Assembly (NCBI GenBank): GCA_964607165.1
Contig: CAZSIT010000006.1
Location: forward strand, 53,982-117,981
Source: DSPP01 sp964607165
GTDB lineage: Bacteria; Zixibacteria; MSB-5A5; DSPP01
Length of the DNA: 64,000 nt
Direction of reading: 5' to 3'
A program made the translations under genes and the position numbers. The notes beneath the pieces are model-generated. The model saw only the letters and a list, made by a program, of their open reading frames with translations. It made no database searches and had not been told where the DNA came from. Shown one piece after another: positions 24,947 through 33,221 of the stretch. Numbering within the stretch: position 1 is the stretch's first letter; each line of letters starts with the position of its first letter.

Positions 24947-25606
24947 ATGAAAAGAAATCCTTTGGCGTTTGAGTTTCTATTTCCCGGGCTCCTTATTCTT
25001 AGCCTAGCCGGACAGGGCTTGGCTCAATACGAAAAAAAGCTCAAGCCTTACGCCAAGCTGATGAAACCGGAGGTGAAAGTCGGCGATGTGGCCTCCGATT
25101 TTTCGCTGAAATCGGAGGATAAACTGCAAACGGTAACGCTGTCTAAGCTGTATTCCGAAAAGCCGGTGGCGTTAATTTTTGGCAGCTATACCTGACCCCC
25201 CTTCCGCTCCCGGTCGGGGAAGTTAGAAGAATTATACAAAACCTATAAAGACCAAATCGACTTTCTTTTGGTCTATATCAAGGAAGCTCATCCCACCGAC
25301 GGCTGGGCCCTTCCACAAAACACCGAAGCAGGCATAAACATCCTGGACCCGAAATCAGCGGATACCCGCCACGAAGTGGCCGGCCTTTGCGTAAGAAAGC
25401 TGAATTTGAGTATTCCAACCGTCATCGACAAGCCGGACAACAAAGTGGCGGATGTTTACGGCGGCTGGCCGGATAGGCTGTATTTGGTGGATAAAGGCGG
25501 GAAAATAGTTTTCCAAGGCGGCCCCGGGCCAATGGAGTTTCTACCAGAAAAGTTGGAAACGGCTATTAAAGAACTTCTAATGGCATCTCAAGCCCCAAAA
25601 GATTAG
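24947..25606 (+). CDS. Iodothyronine deiodinase-like thioredoxin-fold selenoprotein (UGA = Sec83)
   Basis: The frame from ATG 24947 to TAG 25604-25606 is interrupted only by TGA at 25193-25195. Both sides are in the same frame and belong to one protein of 219 residues. The N-terminus is a signal/anchor (about 8-26, EFLFPGLLILSLAGQGLAQ). Around the TGA the protein reads ALIFGSYT-U-PPFRSRSGKLEELY. Vertebrate and bacterial deiodinases have NFGSCT-U-PxF at the same place. Further on, FLLVYIKEAHPTDGWALPQN matches their IYIEEAHxSDGW motif and RLYLVDKGGKIVFQGGPGP the C-terminal strand. The UGA is therefore best read as selenocysteine at the active site. The bacterial substrate is unknown; a thiol-dependent peroxidase or dehalogenase activity is possible. 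No selA, selB, selC or selD gene is in the window. Confidence 0.85.
25196..25222 (+). promoter_or_regulatory. Candidate bacterial SECIS stem-loop
   Basis: Immediately after the UGA, CTTCC (25201-25205) pairs with GGAAG (25218-25222) and encloses a loop containing GGTC. The GGU lies 17-19 bases after the UGA, close to its place in the E. coli fdhF element (about 19-21). The inner helix is weak (one bulge, a G-U pair). Confidence 0.55.
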
Positions 25607-25840
25607 GTAGCGGAAATCTTTAGATTTCCATTCTGCTCGGAGAATAACATCGGAGGTCTAAAGACCTCCGATGCAATTCTCAAATCGTAGTGCGGGATGG
25701 TCTTTGCCTGCCCTGAGCGTAGTCGAAGGGTATCCCGCACGTGCAGGTTACTGAAACCAACCTGCACTACGGACTTTTTCTACAAATACTTACTAATACA
25801 ACCTTTTCCCCTACCTTCGAGGGGAAGGTTAGGGGAGGTC
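25607..25840. repeat. Family D double hairpin, A nested in another hairpin, and G element
   Basis: 25607-25634 is GTAGCGGAAATCTTTAGATTTCC and 25650-25671 is CATCGGAGGTCTAAAGACCTCCGATG. At 25687-25740 GTAGTGCGGGAT...ATCCCGCAC has its loop occupied by an A element (CTGCCCTGAGCGTAGTCGAAGGG, about 25708-25730). GTGCAGGTTACTGAAACCAACCTGCACTAC follows at about 25740-25769. CCTTTTCCCC/GGGGAAGG lies at about 25803-25829. The first element begins on the base after the deiodinase-like stop codon. Confidence 0.7.
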
Positions 25841-27650
25841 ATCTCCGCCGGTCTAAAGTAGCGGTAACAGTCACCGGTTTTCCTTCACGCAAAAGCCCGA
25901 TTTCCACCGTTTCCCCCGGCTTGTGAGCTTCCAAAGCGTAGGTGTAGTCGTATATGTTACGAATCTCTTTGCCGCTGAACTTAACGATTATGTCTCCACC
26001 TTTAATGCCCGCCTTTTCCGCCGGGGAACCTTCGCGCACGCCGGAAAGTTTGACGCCGACCACTTCTTCGGCATAGTCGGGAATCGTGCCCAAATAGGCC
26101 CGTATGTCGCGCTCACCGCCGGACATTGAGGAGCTATCCGCTTTGGTACGGACAAACTCCGGAGCCGTATCCAGGTTTTGAATCCCATCGACAGTCTTGT
26201 AGGTAAGTTTCAAAATTCGCTCTTCTCCGGGAGCGTTGATTTTATCCCAGGTGTCGGAGGGTTTGTGGTAATCGGTATGCACGCCGGAAAAGAAAAATAA
26301 AACCGGCTTATCTTTGCTGTAAAAAGAGGAATGGTCGGACGGCCCATAGCCGTCGTCGTTGAACTTGACCGCAAGCCCAACTCCTTTGTTCGCTTCGGTA
26401 ACCAAATCTTTCCAGATGAGTGAAGTGCCGGCACCTTGCACAACAACGGTGGAATCTTTCATCCTCCCAATCATATCCATATTGACCATTGCGATGGTTT
26501 TGTCCCAGGCCATTGTCGGATTTTTGACATAGTAATTCGAGCCCAGGGTCCCTTCCTCTTCACCGGAGAAAGAAATAAATAAGATAGAACGCTTAAGCGA
26601 TTCTTTGCGCGAGGCAAACGCAGCGGCTAATTCCAAAACCCCGGCGCTGCCGGAAGCATTATCGTCCGCACCGTGATGAATCTCCCCTTCTTCTTTGGGA
26701 GCCAAACTTTCCGGCCCTCCGCGCCCCAGATGGTCATAATGCGCACCGACAACAACGGTTTCGTTACCTACCTGCCGGTCGGTACCGGGCAGATACCCAA
26801 TGATATTGTCTGTTTTAGTCATTCGCTTTTTGACCGAAGCGGCCATTTCAACTGTGGCCGGAAGCTCAAAAGAATTCGGTTTGGAGGTATGGGCAACTCC
26901 TATTGCAATTTTTTCCAGAGTTTCTTTTCCAGCTTTTTCAAGAATGGAATTTGCCGTCGCCAAATCCAGGCCAGCGACAATGATTCCGGCGTCTCCGGGT
27001 GCCCAGTCGTGCTTCAGTCGCGACACCGGATCATTGGGGAAGGTATCCTCCGAAGCAACCACTAAAATGGCAGCGGCCCCGTGTTCCCGGGCATTCATTG
27101 CCTTATAGCGGATGGGGAAAAAGTGGTTGTAACGGTTTTGCGGGTCATCCCCTTCCGGCCCATATTTCAAGACCATAACGATTTTGTCTTTGACATCCAG
27201 CCCGGCATAATCGTCATAGCCAAAATCGGAAGCAGAAATGCCGAACCCGGCGAAAACCAGCTTTCCTTCGGCTTCTCCGGCCTTGGTATAGGAAAGCGGC
27301 ATCCATTGATTTTGGATTTTGAGTTCCTGCCCGCTTATTTTAACAAAGTTTTTTTCGCCCAATTCCGAAGCGGCCACCACTTCAAACGGCTGTCGGTACG
27401 TGCCATTCACCCCGGCCGGCAGAAGACCGATCTTCTTAAACTGCGTTTCGAGATAATTGGCCGCTTTGGCGCAGCCCAACTCCCCCGTGCGGCGGCCTTC
27501 AAGAGAATCGGAAGCCAGAACCTGAATGTGCCGAAGAATATCGTTGCCTTGAATGGTTGTAAGCGGGTCGTTATGCGCCCAAACTGAAACTGCGAAAATA
27601 GCGAATACAAAACCGAACAGAACCAATCTTGAAATTTTTCCGTTTCTCAT
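25839..27650 (-). CDS. Secreted M28-family zinc aminopeptidase with PA and PDZ domains
   Basis: 603 residues. Signal peptide about 1-25 (VLFGFVFAIFAVSVWA). A protease-associated (PA) domain lies at about 120-240. The M28 peptidase core follows, with zinc and catalytic residues in GAHYDHLGRGG, HHGADDNASGSAG, SFSGEEEGTLGS, VNMDMIGR and the late VHTDYHKPSDTW, so all expected metal ligands are present. A C-terminal PDZ domain (about 520-600; LSGVREGSPAEKAGIKGGDIIVKFSGKEI) probably binds peptide substrates. Expected to trim N-terminal residues from peptides in the periplasm or outside the cell. It is transcribed divergently from the second ECF sigma gene and ends in repeats. Confidence 0.92.
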   Translation of the reverse strand: MRNGKISRLVLFGFVFAIFAVSVWAHNDPLTTIQGNDILRHIQVLASDSLEGRRTGELGCAKAANYLETQFKKIGLLPAGVNGTYRQPFEVVAASELGEKNFVKISGQELKIQNQWMPLSYTKAGEAEGKLVFAGFGISASDFGYDDYAGLDVKDKIVMVLKYGPEGDDPQNRYNHFFPIRYKAMNAREHGAAAILVVASEDTFPNDPVSRLKHDWAPGDAGIIVAGLDLATANSILEKAGKETLEKIAIGVAHTSKPNSFELPATVEMAASVKKRMTKTDNIIGYLPGTDRQVGNETVVVGAHYDHLGRGGPESLAPKEEGEIHHGADDNASGSAGVLELAAAFASRKESLKRSILFISFSGEEEGTLGSNYYVKNPTMAWDKTIAMVNMDMIGRMKDSTVVVQGAGTSLIWKDLVTEANKGVGLAVKFNDDGYGPSDHSSFYSKDKPVLFFFSGVHTDYHKPSDTWDKINAPGEERILKLTYKTVDGIQNLDTAPEFVRTKADSSSMSGGERDIRAYLGTIPDYAEEVVGVKLSGVREGSPAEKAGIKGGDIIVKFSGKEIRNIYDYTYALEAHKPGETVEIGLLREGKPVTVTATLDRRR

Positions 27651-27741
27651 TTTCTTTTTCCTTTCTACCTAGGAAAGTATTATCTCAAATGGCGGCCGAG
27701 ATGTCAATGCGCCAAGCCATACATGCAACCCAAAGTCGGAA

Positions 27742-27771
27742 TTGAAGTTATCAGCCAACTTATTTTATTAA
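27742..27771 (+). promoter_or_regulatory. Candidate promoter of the second ECF sigma gene
   Basis: TTGAAG (27742-27747), an 18-base spacer and TATTAA (27766-27771). If used, the transcript would begin only a few bases before ATG 27785, which favours a downstream start codon (27809 or 27815). Confidence 0.35.
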
Positions 27772-27784
27772 ATAACGGGATTAA

Positions 27785-28384
27785 ATGAGGCTTCCGACAG
27801 TATTATATATGCGGATGGAAAACGCCACCGATGCCGAACTGGTAGCCCGTGCCAAAGCCGGAAGCGAACCCGCTTTCCGAGACCTTGTGATGCGCTACCA
27901 GAAAAAGATTTTCTATCTGGCATATCGAATGACGAAGGATAAAGATGCCGCTGATGATTTGGCGCAGGAAACTTTCATACGAACCTACCAGGCGCTGGGA
28001 CGATTCAAAGAAAATTACCCTTTTTACACGTATATCTATAGGATTTGTATGAACCTTTCCATCAACTACCACCGCCGGCAAAAGTTGACACTCTACGAAA
28101 GCCGGATGGAGAACTGGGAAGAGATTCTGGAACAGCAGGGGATTTTCGTCGAATCGATTACAGACACGGAAGAAAAAGTTTTGAGAAAATTGGAGGGCGA
28201 AATTGATCAGTTGTCTCCCGAATACAAGGCGGTGGTGGTTTTGAAATTTTATGAGAATTTAAGCTGCGAGGAAATCGCCAAATCGTTGGAAATCCCTTTG
28301 GGCACCGTGCTTTCGCGCCTGTCGCGCGCCCGCCAGAGATTGGCCAAGGCATTGGAAAAAAAGGAGGCCGCCGGTGAAGTGTAA
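27785..28384 (+). CDS. ECF-type RNA polymerase sigma factor
   Basis: Up to 199 residues. Region 2: AFRDLVMRYQKKIFYLAYRM followed by TKDKDAADDLAQETFIRTYQ and YTYIYRICMNLSINYHRRQK. Region 4: LSPEYKAVVVLKFYENLSCE followed by EIAKSLEIPLGTVLSRLSRARQRL. The longest start is ATG 27785. ATG 27815 (MENATDAELVARAKAGSEPAF) gives the typical ECF N-terminus; none has a clear ribosome site. The gene overlaps the anti-sigma gene by 11 bases, the ancestral type of arrangement that appears disrupted in the other sigma pair at 13.1 kb. Confidence 0.9.
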   Translation: MRLPTVLYMRMENATDAELVARAKAGSEPAFRDLVMRYQKKIFYLAYRMTKDKDAADDLAQETFIRTYQALGRFKENYPFYTYIYRICMNLSINYHRRQKLTLYESRMENWEEILEQQGIFVESITDTEEKVLRKLEGEIDQLSPEYKAVVVLKFYENLSCEEIAKSLEIPLGTVLSRLSRARQRLAKALEKKEAAGEV

Positions 28385-29654
28385 TTTTGAATGGCTTTCG
28401 GCCTATCTCGATGGCGAGCTTCCAGAACCCAAGCGCGCCGAACTGGAAAAGCATCTAAAAGCCTGCGAGGTCTGCATAGCTAAATTAGATGAATTAACCC
28501 GGCTCGAAGCAGTCGCCAAGAAAATTCCGGTGCCGCAACTTTCCGAAGCGTATTGGGAAAACTTTGCCAATCGAGTCCAGAATAAGATTGCCATTCGCGA
28601 CAAACAGAAAGCGGCACCGGTGTGGCTGGAAAACCTAAAGCGCTTTTTTCAACCCTCGACCGGAAAGTTGGCCATAGCCGGGAGTTTGGCTACGATTCTG
28701 CTCGTGGCCATTATTGCTCAAGATTACTGGAAAAAAGAAAGGTTTCGTCCTCCTGTTTTTGAGGGGCAAGAAATAAAGAATGCAATTCGGCTTGACGACT
28801 CGCTGCAAAAACCAGTCTTGTCCGAAGGAAAGACGCGGCAAGAGGAAGCAGACAAACTTACTGGAAGCGGCCGGCGGGATGAGCCAGTGCTTCAAAAGAA
28901 TGTTCGGGAGAACAAACAAAAAGAGCTATTAGCCCCTCCTACTTCCGCCGTTGCTTCCAAACCGAGCGAGGAAGCGGTTTATAGAAATGCTGCAAAAGAT
29001 GAAAGAACAAATGAGTTAGATTTAGACAAAGGGCGCATTCAAAATGAATCGGCGGAAGAAAACGCGCCGGCAGCCGCCAGTTTCACAGCGAATCCTCCCG
29101 TAGAGACAACCTCAAACGTGACTAAAAGTAGAATGTCAACAACGTCAAAAGTGGCCCAAGAACTCACTAAACTCAGGGGTGCTCTCGACGCCCAATATGG
29201 CAATGTTGCAACTGGACAGCCAATCCAAGACGATACAGCCCTTGTAACAGCCGGAGAAAAAACGGAAATTCGCAAACAAGTTGCTACCTCGCAGGTCAAA
29301 GTGTCGGCAGAAGAGCTTGAAAAACTTCCAATTCGACTCGCCCCTCCAGAGATACTCAAACTGAGATTAGAAAATATGCCGCCTATAGACACGGCCAATG
29401 TCATAGACAAGCTTCGGCACATAATTGCCGAACAGGAAAGAGAACTTTCCTCGGCCATTCTAAAAAGTGTATCGGAGTCTCTTTATATCTTTTTGAGTAA
29501 TTATTACGTGGACCTTTATAGCTTTTCGCTTCAGCCGACAGATTGGAAAAAAGCAGATGTGCGGCTTAAAGAGTTTTTGCGAAAAGATATTTCCGATGGC
29601 GCGCGCCGACAGCTACTTGTAATTCAGGCCAGACTGAAAATAATCAAGAAATAA
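28374..29654 (+). CDS. Anti-sigma factor with zinc-finger domain and long periplasmic tail
   Basis: 426 residues from GTG 28374, with AAGGAGG six bases upstream. The N-terminal zf-HC2-like domain has C3, then HLKACEVC (about 27-34), the H-x3-C-x2-C site. One membrane helix at about 99-115 (LAIAGSLATILLVAIIA). The about 310-residue periplasmic part is low-complexity in its first half (Glu/Lys/Ser/Ala-rich linker) and helical near the C-terminus. It should bind the sigma factor encoded just upstream. A VIT-vWA protein gene follows after 52 bases with its own AGAAAGGAG, so that protein may be part of the same response. Confidence 0.82.
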   Translation: MKCNFEWLSAYLDGELPEPKRAELEKHLKACEVCIAKLDELTRLEAVAKKIPVPQLSEAYWENFANRVQNKIAIRDKQKAAPVWLENLKRFFQPSTGKLAIAGSLATILLVAIIAQDYWKKERFRPPVFEGQEIKNAIRLDDSLQKPVLSEGKTRQEEADKLTGSGRRDEPVLQKNVRENKQKELLAPPTSAVASKPSEEAVYRNAAKDERTNELDLDKGRIQNESAEENAPAAASFTANPPVETTSNVTKSRMSTTSKVAQELTKLRGALDAQYGNVATGQPIQDDTALVTAGEKTEIRKQVATSQVKVSAEELEKLPIRLAPPEILKLRLENMPPIDTANVIDKLRHIIAEQERELSSAILKSVSESLYIFLSNYYVDLYSFSLQPTDWKKADVRLKEFLRKDISDGARRQLLVIQARLKIIKK

Positions 29655-29706
29655 TCGGGAATAAAAGTTTCCTCTTCTGGTATTCATAGTAGAGAAAGGA
29701 GAAACT

Positions 29707-31893
29707 ATGAAGAAACTATTTTTAACCGCAGGGTTTTTACTGGCCGCAATTACCGCAACCGAGGCCAGAATAGTAATAGCACCGCCGCCGCGGCCCATCC
29801 CAATGCCGATGCCCTATCCACATTACCTTTCCATCAAAGATTACGATGTGAAGGTGAAAATCACCGGCCAGATGGCGACTACCATCATCGAACAGGTTTA
29901 TCAAAACAGTTTTCCGCGGATGCTGGAAGGAACTTACCTTTTCCCCATTCCGGAAGGGGCTTCGATTTCCAAGTTTTATCTCTATGTAAATGGTGAAGAA
30001 GTGCCGGGAGAAGTGCTTGCCGCTAATGAGGCGCGGCAGATATACGAAGATATCGTCCGCAAGTTAAACGACCCGGCTTTGCTGGAATTTGCCGGCTGCG
30101 GTTTATTCCGCGCGCGCATTTTCCCCATCCCAGCCAATGGCGAAGCCAAAATCAAGCTTTCCTACAGCCAGGTGCTCAAGCCCTTCAACGGATTGTTTGA
30201 ATACAAATACAGCTTCGGGCGGGAGGAAATGGTGCAAACGGGCGTGAATAACGTGACTCTCGATCTGCAACTAACTTCAAACGTGCCTCTCAAGAATATC
30301 TACTCCCCTTCACACGAAGTTAAAATCGACCGCTCGGGTGAAAAAGCGGCTAAAATCAACTGGGCAGATAATGCAAAAGAAGTCGGCGGCGATTTTGTGC
30401 TATACTATGCCGTCAGCCCCAAGGATATCGCCTTTTCGCTTTTGACCGACCGGCAGGATGGAGAAAACTACTTTATGGCTTTGATTTCACCTGAAGTCAA
30501 GCCCTCTACCACCAAAACGTTGTCGAAAGACATCGTTTTGATTCTGGACAGCTCCGGCAGTATGAAGGGAGACAAAATGAAGCAGGCCAAAGAGGCCATG
30601 CAATTCTCTCTGCGGAGCTTGAATCCCGCCGATCGGTTTAACATCGTCGATTTCGACGACCAAGTAACCGTTTTTGCGGAAGGGATGAAAACCGCCACTA
30701 CGGCAAACATCAAAAATGCGGAAGCATTTGTGGAGCAGATTGAAGCCGAAGGCGGCACCAATATCGCTGGAGCGCTGGAGACCGGATTGAAACAACTATC
30801 CAGCGGACGGCTAAACTATGTCATCTTCCTCACGGACGGCCTGCCGACGGTCGGCGTTACCAATGTAGACGAAATTCTATCAATGGCCAGGCACGCCAAC
30901 AACGCCAGAGTTAAAATTTTTGACTTTGGTGTCGGCTATGATGTAAACACCCATCTTTTGGACAAGCTGGCGGAGCAAAACTCCGGCGCTTCGGATTACG
31001 TCATTCCGACCGAGAATATCGAAGTGAAAGTGTCAAATTTCTACAAAAAGATTTCAGCGCCAGTTCTGGCAAATTTGAGGTTGGATTTCGGTTCGGTTAA
31101 ATCGTTTGCCACTTACCCAAATGAGCTGCCCGACCTTTTTGCCGGTTCGCAACTTGTAGTGGTTGGCAAGTACAATAGGCCGGAGAAAACGAGCGTCACG
31201 CTGATCGGCGATTTGAACGGAGAGAAGGCGGTTTTTGAATTCCCGGCCGATTTTTCGGTGCAAAATGGCTGGGAAAAATCGATTCCGAAAATCTGGGCCA
31301 CCCGCCGGGTGGGGCATTTGATTGACCAGGTGCGGCTTTCCGGTCAGTCGCAGGAAGTTGTGGATGAAATTGTCACGCTCTCGAAGAAATATGGGATTAT
31401 AAACGAGTACACTTCTTTTCTGGTTAGAGTAGAGCCCTCCGCACCTGTGGCGCAACTACGCAGCCAGTTTGCTCCGGCTGCTAACGATCTTGTTACCAAC
31501 AGCGCCGGGGAAGTGGCCGTGAATCAGGCTTTAAAGATGAAGGAATTCAAGGCCGAGGCGCCGTCGATTGCTTCCAAAGCCCGCTCGGAGGAGTTGGAAA
31601 AATACGCCAAGGATGAGCGGGGAAGAATGGCGGTGGCTTCCACCGGTGGCAAAACATTTTTCCGGCAGAATGAAAAATGGGTGGAGTCCGACCGGGACGA
31701 CAAAAAGGCGGTAGTGAAAATCAAACGCTTCTCCGCGGCTTACTTTGCGATGCTAAAACTAAAACCGGAGTTCGGAAAGTATCTATCATTGGGAGATAAA
31801 GTCAGCTTTGACGCCGGAAAAGTGACCGTGGAGATTGCGGACGACGGCAAGGAGAAGCTGACGGAGGAAGAGTTAAACCGGTATTTCAAGTAG
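29707..31893 (+). CDS. Exported VIT and von Willebrand A domain protein
   Basis: 728 residues. Signal peptide MKKLFLTAGFLLAAITATEA, then a proline-rich stretch (PPPRPIPMPMPYP). The VIT domain spans about 40-170 (DYDVKVKITGQMATTIIEQVYQ, YLFPIPEGASISKFYLYVNG). The vWA domain follows with an intact metal site, DSSGS at 281-285, and later TDGLPTVG. The arrangement resembles inter-alpha-trypsin inhibitor heavy chains, which bind proteins or matrix through the metal site. Bacterial members are envelope proteins with no settled function. It follows an ECF sigma/anti-sigma pair; the strong hairpin at 31910-31945 closes the transcript. Confidence 0.87.
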   Translation: MKKLFLTAGFLLAAITATEARIVIAPPPRPIPMPMPYPHYLSIKDYDVKVKITGQMATTIIEQVYQNSFPRMLEGTYLFPIPEGASISKFYLYVNGEEVPGEVLAANEARQIYEDIVRKLNDPALLEFAGCGLFRARIFPIPANGEAKIKLSYSQVLKPFNGLFEYKYSFGREEMVQTGVNNVTLDLQLTSNVPLKNIYSPSHEVKIDRSGEKAAKINWADNAKEVGGDFVLYYAVSPKDIAFSLLTDRQDGENYFMALISPEVKPSTTKTLSKDIVLILDSSGSMKGDKMKQAKEAMQFSLRSLNPADRFNIVDFDDQVTVFAEGMKTATTANIKNAEAFVEQIEAEGGTNIAGALETGLKQLSSGRLNYVIFLTDGLPTVGVTNVDEILSMARHANNARVKIFDFGVGYDVNTHLLDKLAEQNSGASDYVIPTENIEVKVSNFYKKISAPVLANLRLDFGSVKSFATYPNELPDLFAGSQLVVVGKYNRPEKTSVTLIGDLNGEKAVFEFPADFSVQNGWEKSIPKIWATRRVGHLIDQVRLSGQSQEVVDEIVTLSKKYGIINEYTSFLVRVEPSAPVAQLRSQFAPAANDLVTNSAGEVAVNQALKMKEFKAEAPSIASKARSEELEKYAKDERGRMAVASTGGKTFFRQNEKWVESDRDDKKAVVKIKRFSAAYFAMLKLKPEFGKYLSLGDKVSFDAGKVTVEIADDGKEKLTEEELNRYFK

Positions 31894-31909
31894 TGGTAGG
31901 ATGCCCGAC

Positions 31910-31945
31910 AAAAACCGGCCCGCCATAGGCGGGCCGGTTTTTATT
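31910..31945 (+). terminator. Intrinsic terminator after the VIT-vWA gene
   Basis: AAAAACCGGCCCGCC-ATA-GGCGGGCCGGTTTTT: a 15-bp perfect stem with a three-base loop and T-tract, also usable from the minus side. Confidence 0.85.
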
Positions 31946-31957
31946 TGGTCGAATGAC

Positions 31958-31992
31958 CTCTCCCCAACCCTCTCCTCAAAGGAGAGGGAGAA
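31958..31992. repeat. Family G palindrome
   Basis: CTCTCCCCAACCCTCTCCTC followed by AAAGGAGAGGGAG: an inverted repeat of CCCTCTCC and GGAGAGGG, as at 19496, 61578 and 16216. Confidence 0.5.
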
Positions 31993-32011
31993 AAAAATTG
32001 AACTGGTTTTT

Positions 32012-32929
32012 TTATTGATCGCTGATTAGTTCTGCTTTCGTTGTTTCAATATTACCTGTCAGTTCCAGTTTAATTTCAAACTCCATCGTTGGAAAGTTAA
32101 AAGCAATGATCTGATATTTTAACTTGTAAACCCCCGGAACTCCTTTGATAATCGGTTCTCTGGGAACATCAGCGGCGCTATGCAAATAGATCTCTAAATG
32201 ATTTTTGAAATCAATTGCAAATGCATCAAAAGGCTCATCCTCGCCTGGCATAATCAATCGTTCATAACCAAACTGCCCTGCCCATTTTAACAGGCCACGG
32301 TCTGGACAACTGCATTTACCCTTTGGGTCTGTAACATTCGCCAATCTCGCGCGAGTATTTTCAGCTCGGGTTCGACTCCGCCTATTTTCTATATGAGCAA
32401 ACCAGACGTATTGCGCATATTCTCCAGCATGGTCTCTATACCCTATCGGACGTTTCTCCATTCTTAAGTTCTTAACTGAAAGTTGTCTTGAATATGTTGG
32501 CACCCATCTTCGTTGCTTGACCAATGCTTTAACTTTATCGATTACTTCCTGAAAGCTATCAAATGTTTCAGGGTTCGATAAAAAATATTTCGTCATTCCT
32601 TCTAAGCGTATACCAGTTTGTTGTAAAAAAATGGCTTCTTCAAATTTAAGATAATGAGCGAGGGCAAGTTCTTGGTTCGTAAATAAAGAACCCCGATATT
32701 CCCTTCGCATAAAACTCTTTATTTTTTCCCTTCTAAAATCTATAAAAATGAAATGGTCAGAACTCTCCAAATTTTTGATTATTACATCATCTATATCTTC
32801 CATTCTTTGCGTTTTAAATGCCAGAAAAACCTCGAACCCTTGTAAAATCAACCAATTTTTCAGATCCTCGGCAACCCTTTTTTCCTGGCGAGAGGCTTGA
32901 CCTGAACTCAGAAAAATTTTGGCTGGCAT
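32012..32929 (-). CDS. TIR-like domain protein, orphan, next to tRNA-Ser
   Basis: 305 residues. The N-terminal about 125 residues look like a TIR or TIR-like Rossmannoid: KIFLSSG (4-10), LILQGFEVFLAF, DIDDVIIKNLESSDHFIFID, and SLFTNQELALAHYL, where the Glu could be the NADase-type catalytic residue. The C-terminal half (about 165-305) is a separate beta-rich domain (YAQYVWFAHIENRRSRTRAENTRARL-like opening, then KLKYQIIAFNFPTMEFEI) of a type that I cannot name. The gene is AT-rich against its neighbours and begins 18 bases from the 3' end of tRNA-Ser, a common acquisition site. An anti-phage effector role is a guess; no partner gene is adjacent. Confidence 0.6.
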   Translation of the reverse strand: MPAKIFLSSGQASRQEKRVAEDLKNWLILQGFEVFLAFKTQRMEDIDDVIIKNLESSDHFIFIDFRREKIKSFMRREYRGSLFTNQELALAHYLKFEEAIFLQQTGIRLEGMTKYFLSNPETFDSFQEVIDKVKALVKQRRWVPTYSRQLSVKNLRMEKRPIGYRDHAGEYAQYVWFAHIENRRSRTRAENTRARLANVTDPKGKCSCPDRGLLKWAGQFGYERLIMPGEDEPFDAFAIDFKNHLEIYLHSAADVPREPIIKGVPGVYKLKYQIIAFNFPTMEFEIKLELTGNIETTKAELISDQ

Positions 32930-32946
32930 TTTAAAGAAATAAAAAA

Positions 32947-33038
32947 CGGAGAGACTGGGATTCGAACCCAGGAGGGTGCGTTTGAAACACCCTACACGCT
33001 CTCCAGGCGTGCTCCTTCAACCACTCGGACATCTCTCC
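32947..33038 (-). tRNA. tRNA-Ser (anticodon GGA)
   Basis: Read on the minus strand: acceptor GGAGAGA/TCTCTCC, anticodon arm CACGC-CTGGAGA-GCGTG, a long variable arm, T arm CTGGG-TTCGAAT-CCCAG and discriminator G. The anticodon loop gives GGA. CCA is not encoded, and a T-run follows as terminator. Confidence 0.95.
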
Positions 33039-33221
33039 ATTTCCTCTATGAATATATCCCGACATTAAGGAAAATCAACTACAAGAGAAAAGGAGTTACT
33101 TCACCCGTTTGCTCACCGATTCGACGGCTTTGAATTCTGGCGCGCTGCCTGTTATTACTGGATTTGACGACTTGAGGAATTATGAATAGATTATTGGCAA
33201 AGGCAAAAACGGAAGGATAAT
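33039..33221. other. Short gap upstream of alkD-like gene
   Basis: 183 bases with no convincing gene or repeat. AAAGGAG occurs near 33094 but no start codon follows it. GGAAGGATAAT precedes ATG 33222. Confidence 0.35.

Noticed and set aside
25193..25195. Nonsense mutation making the deiodinase-like gene a pseudogene
   Set aside because: The UGA falls exactly on the family's selenocysteine, both sides remain in one frame with intact motifs, and a hairpin follows at the right distance.
32012..33040. Integrated island with tRNA-derived attachment sites
   Set aside because: Only one gene is out of character and I found no second copy of the tRNA-Ser 3' end in the window.
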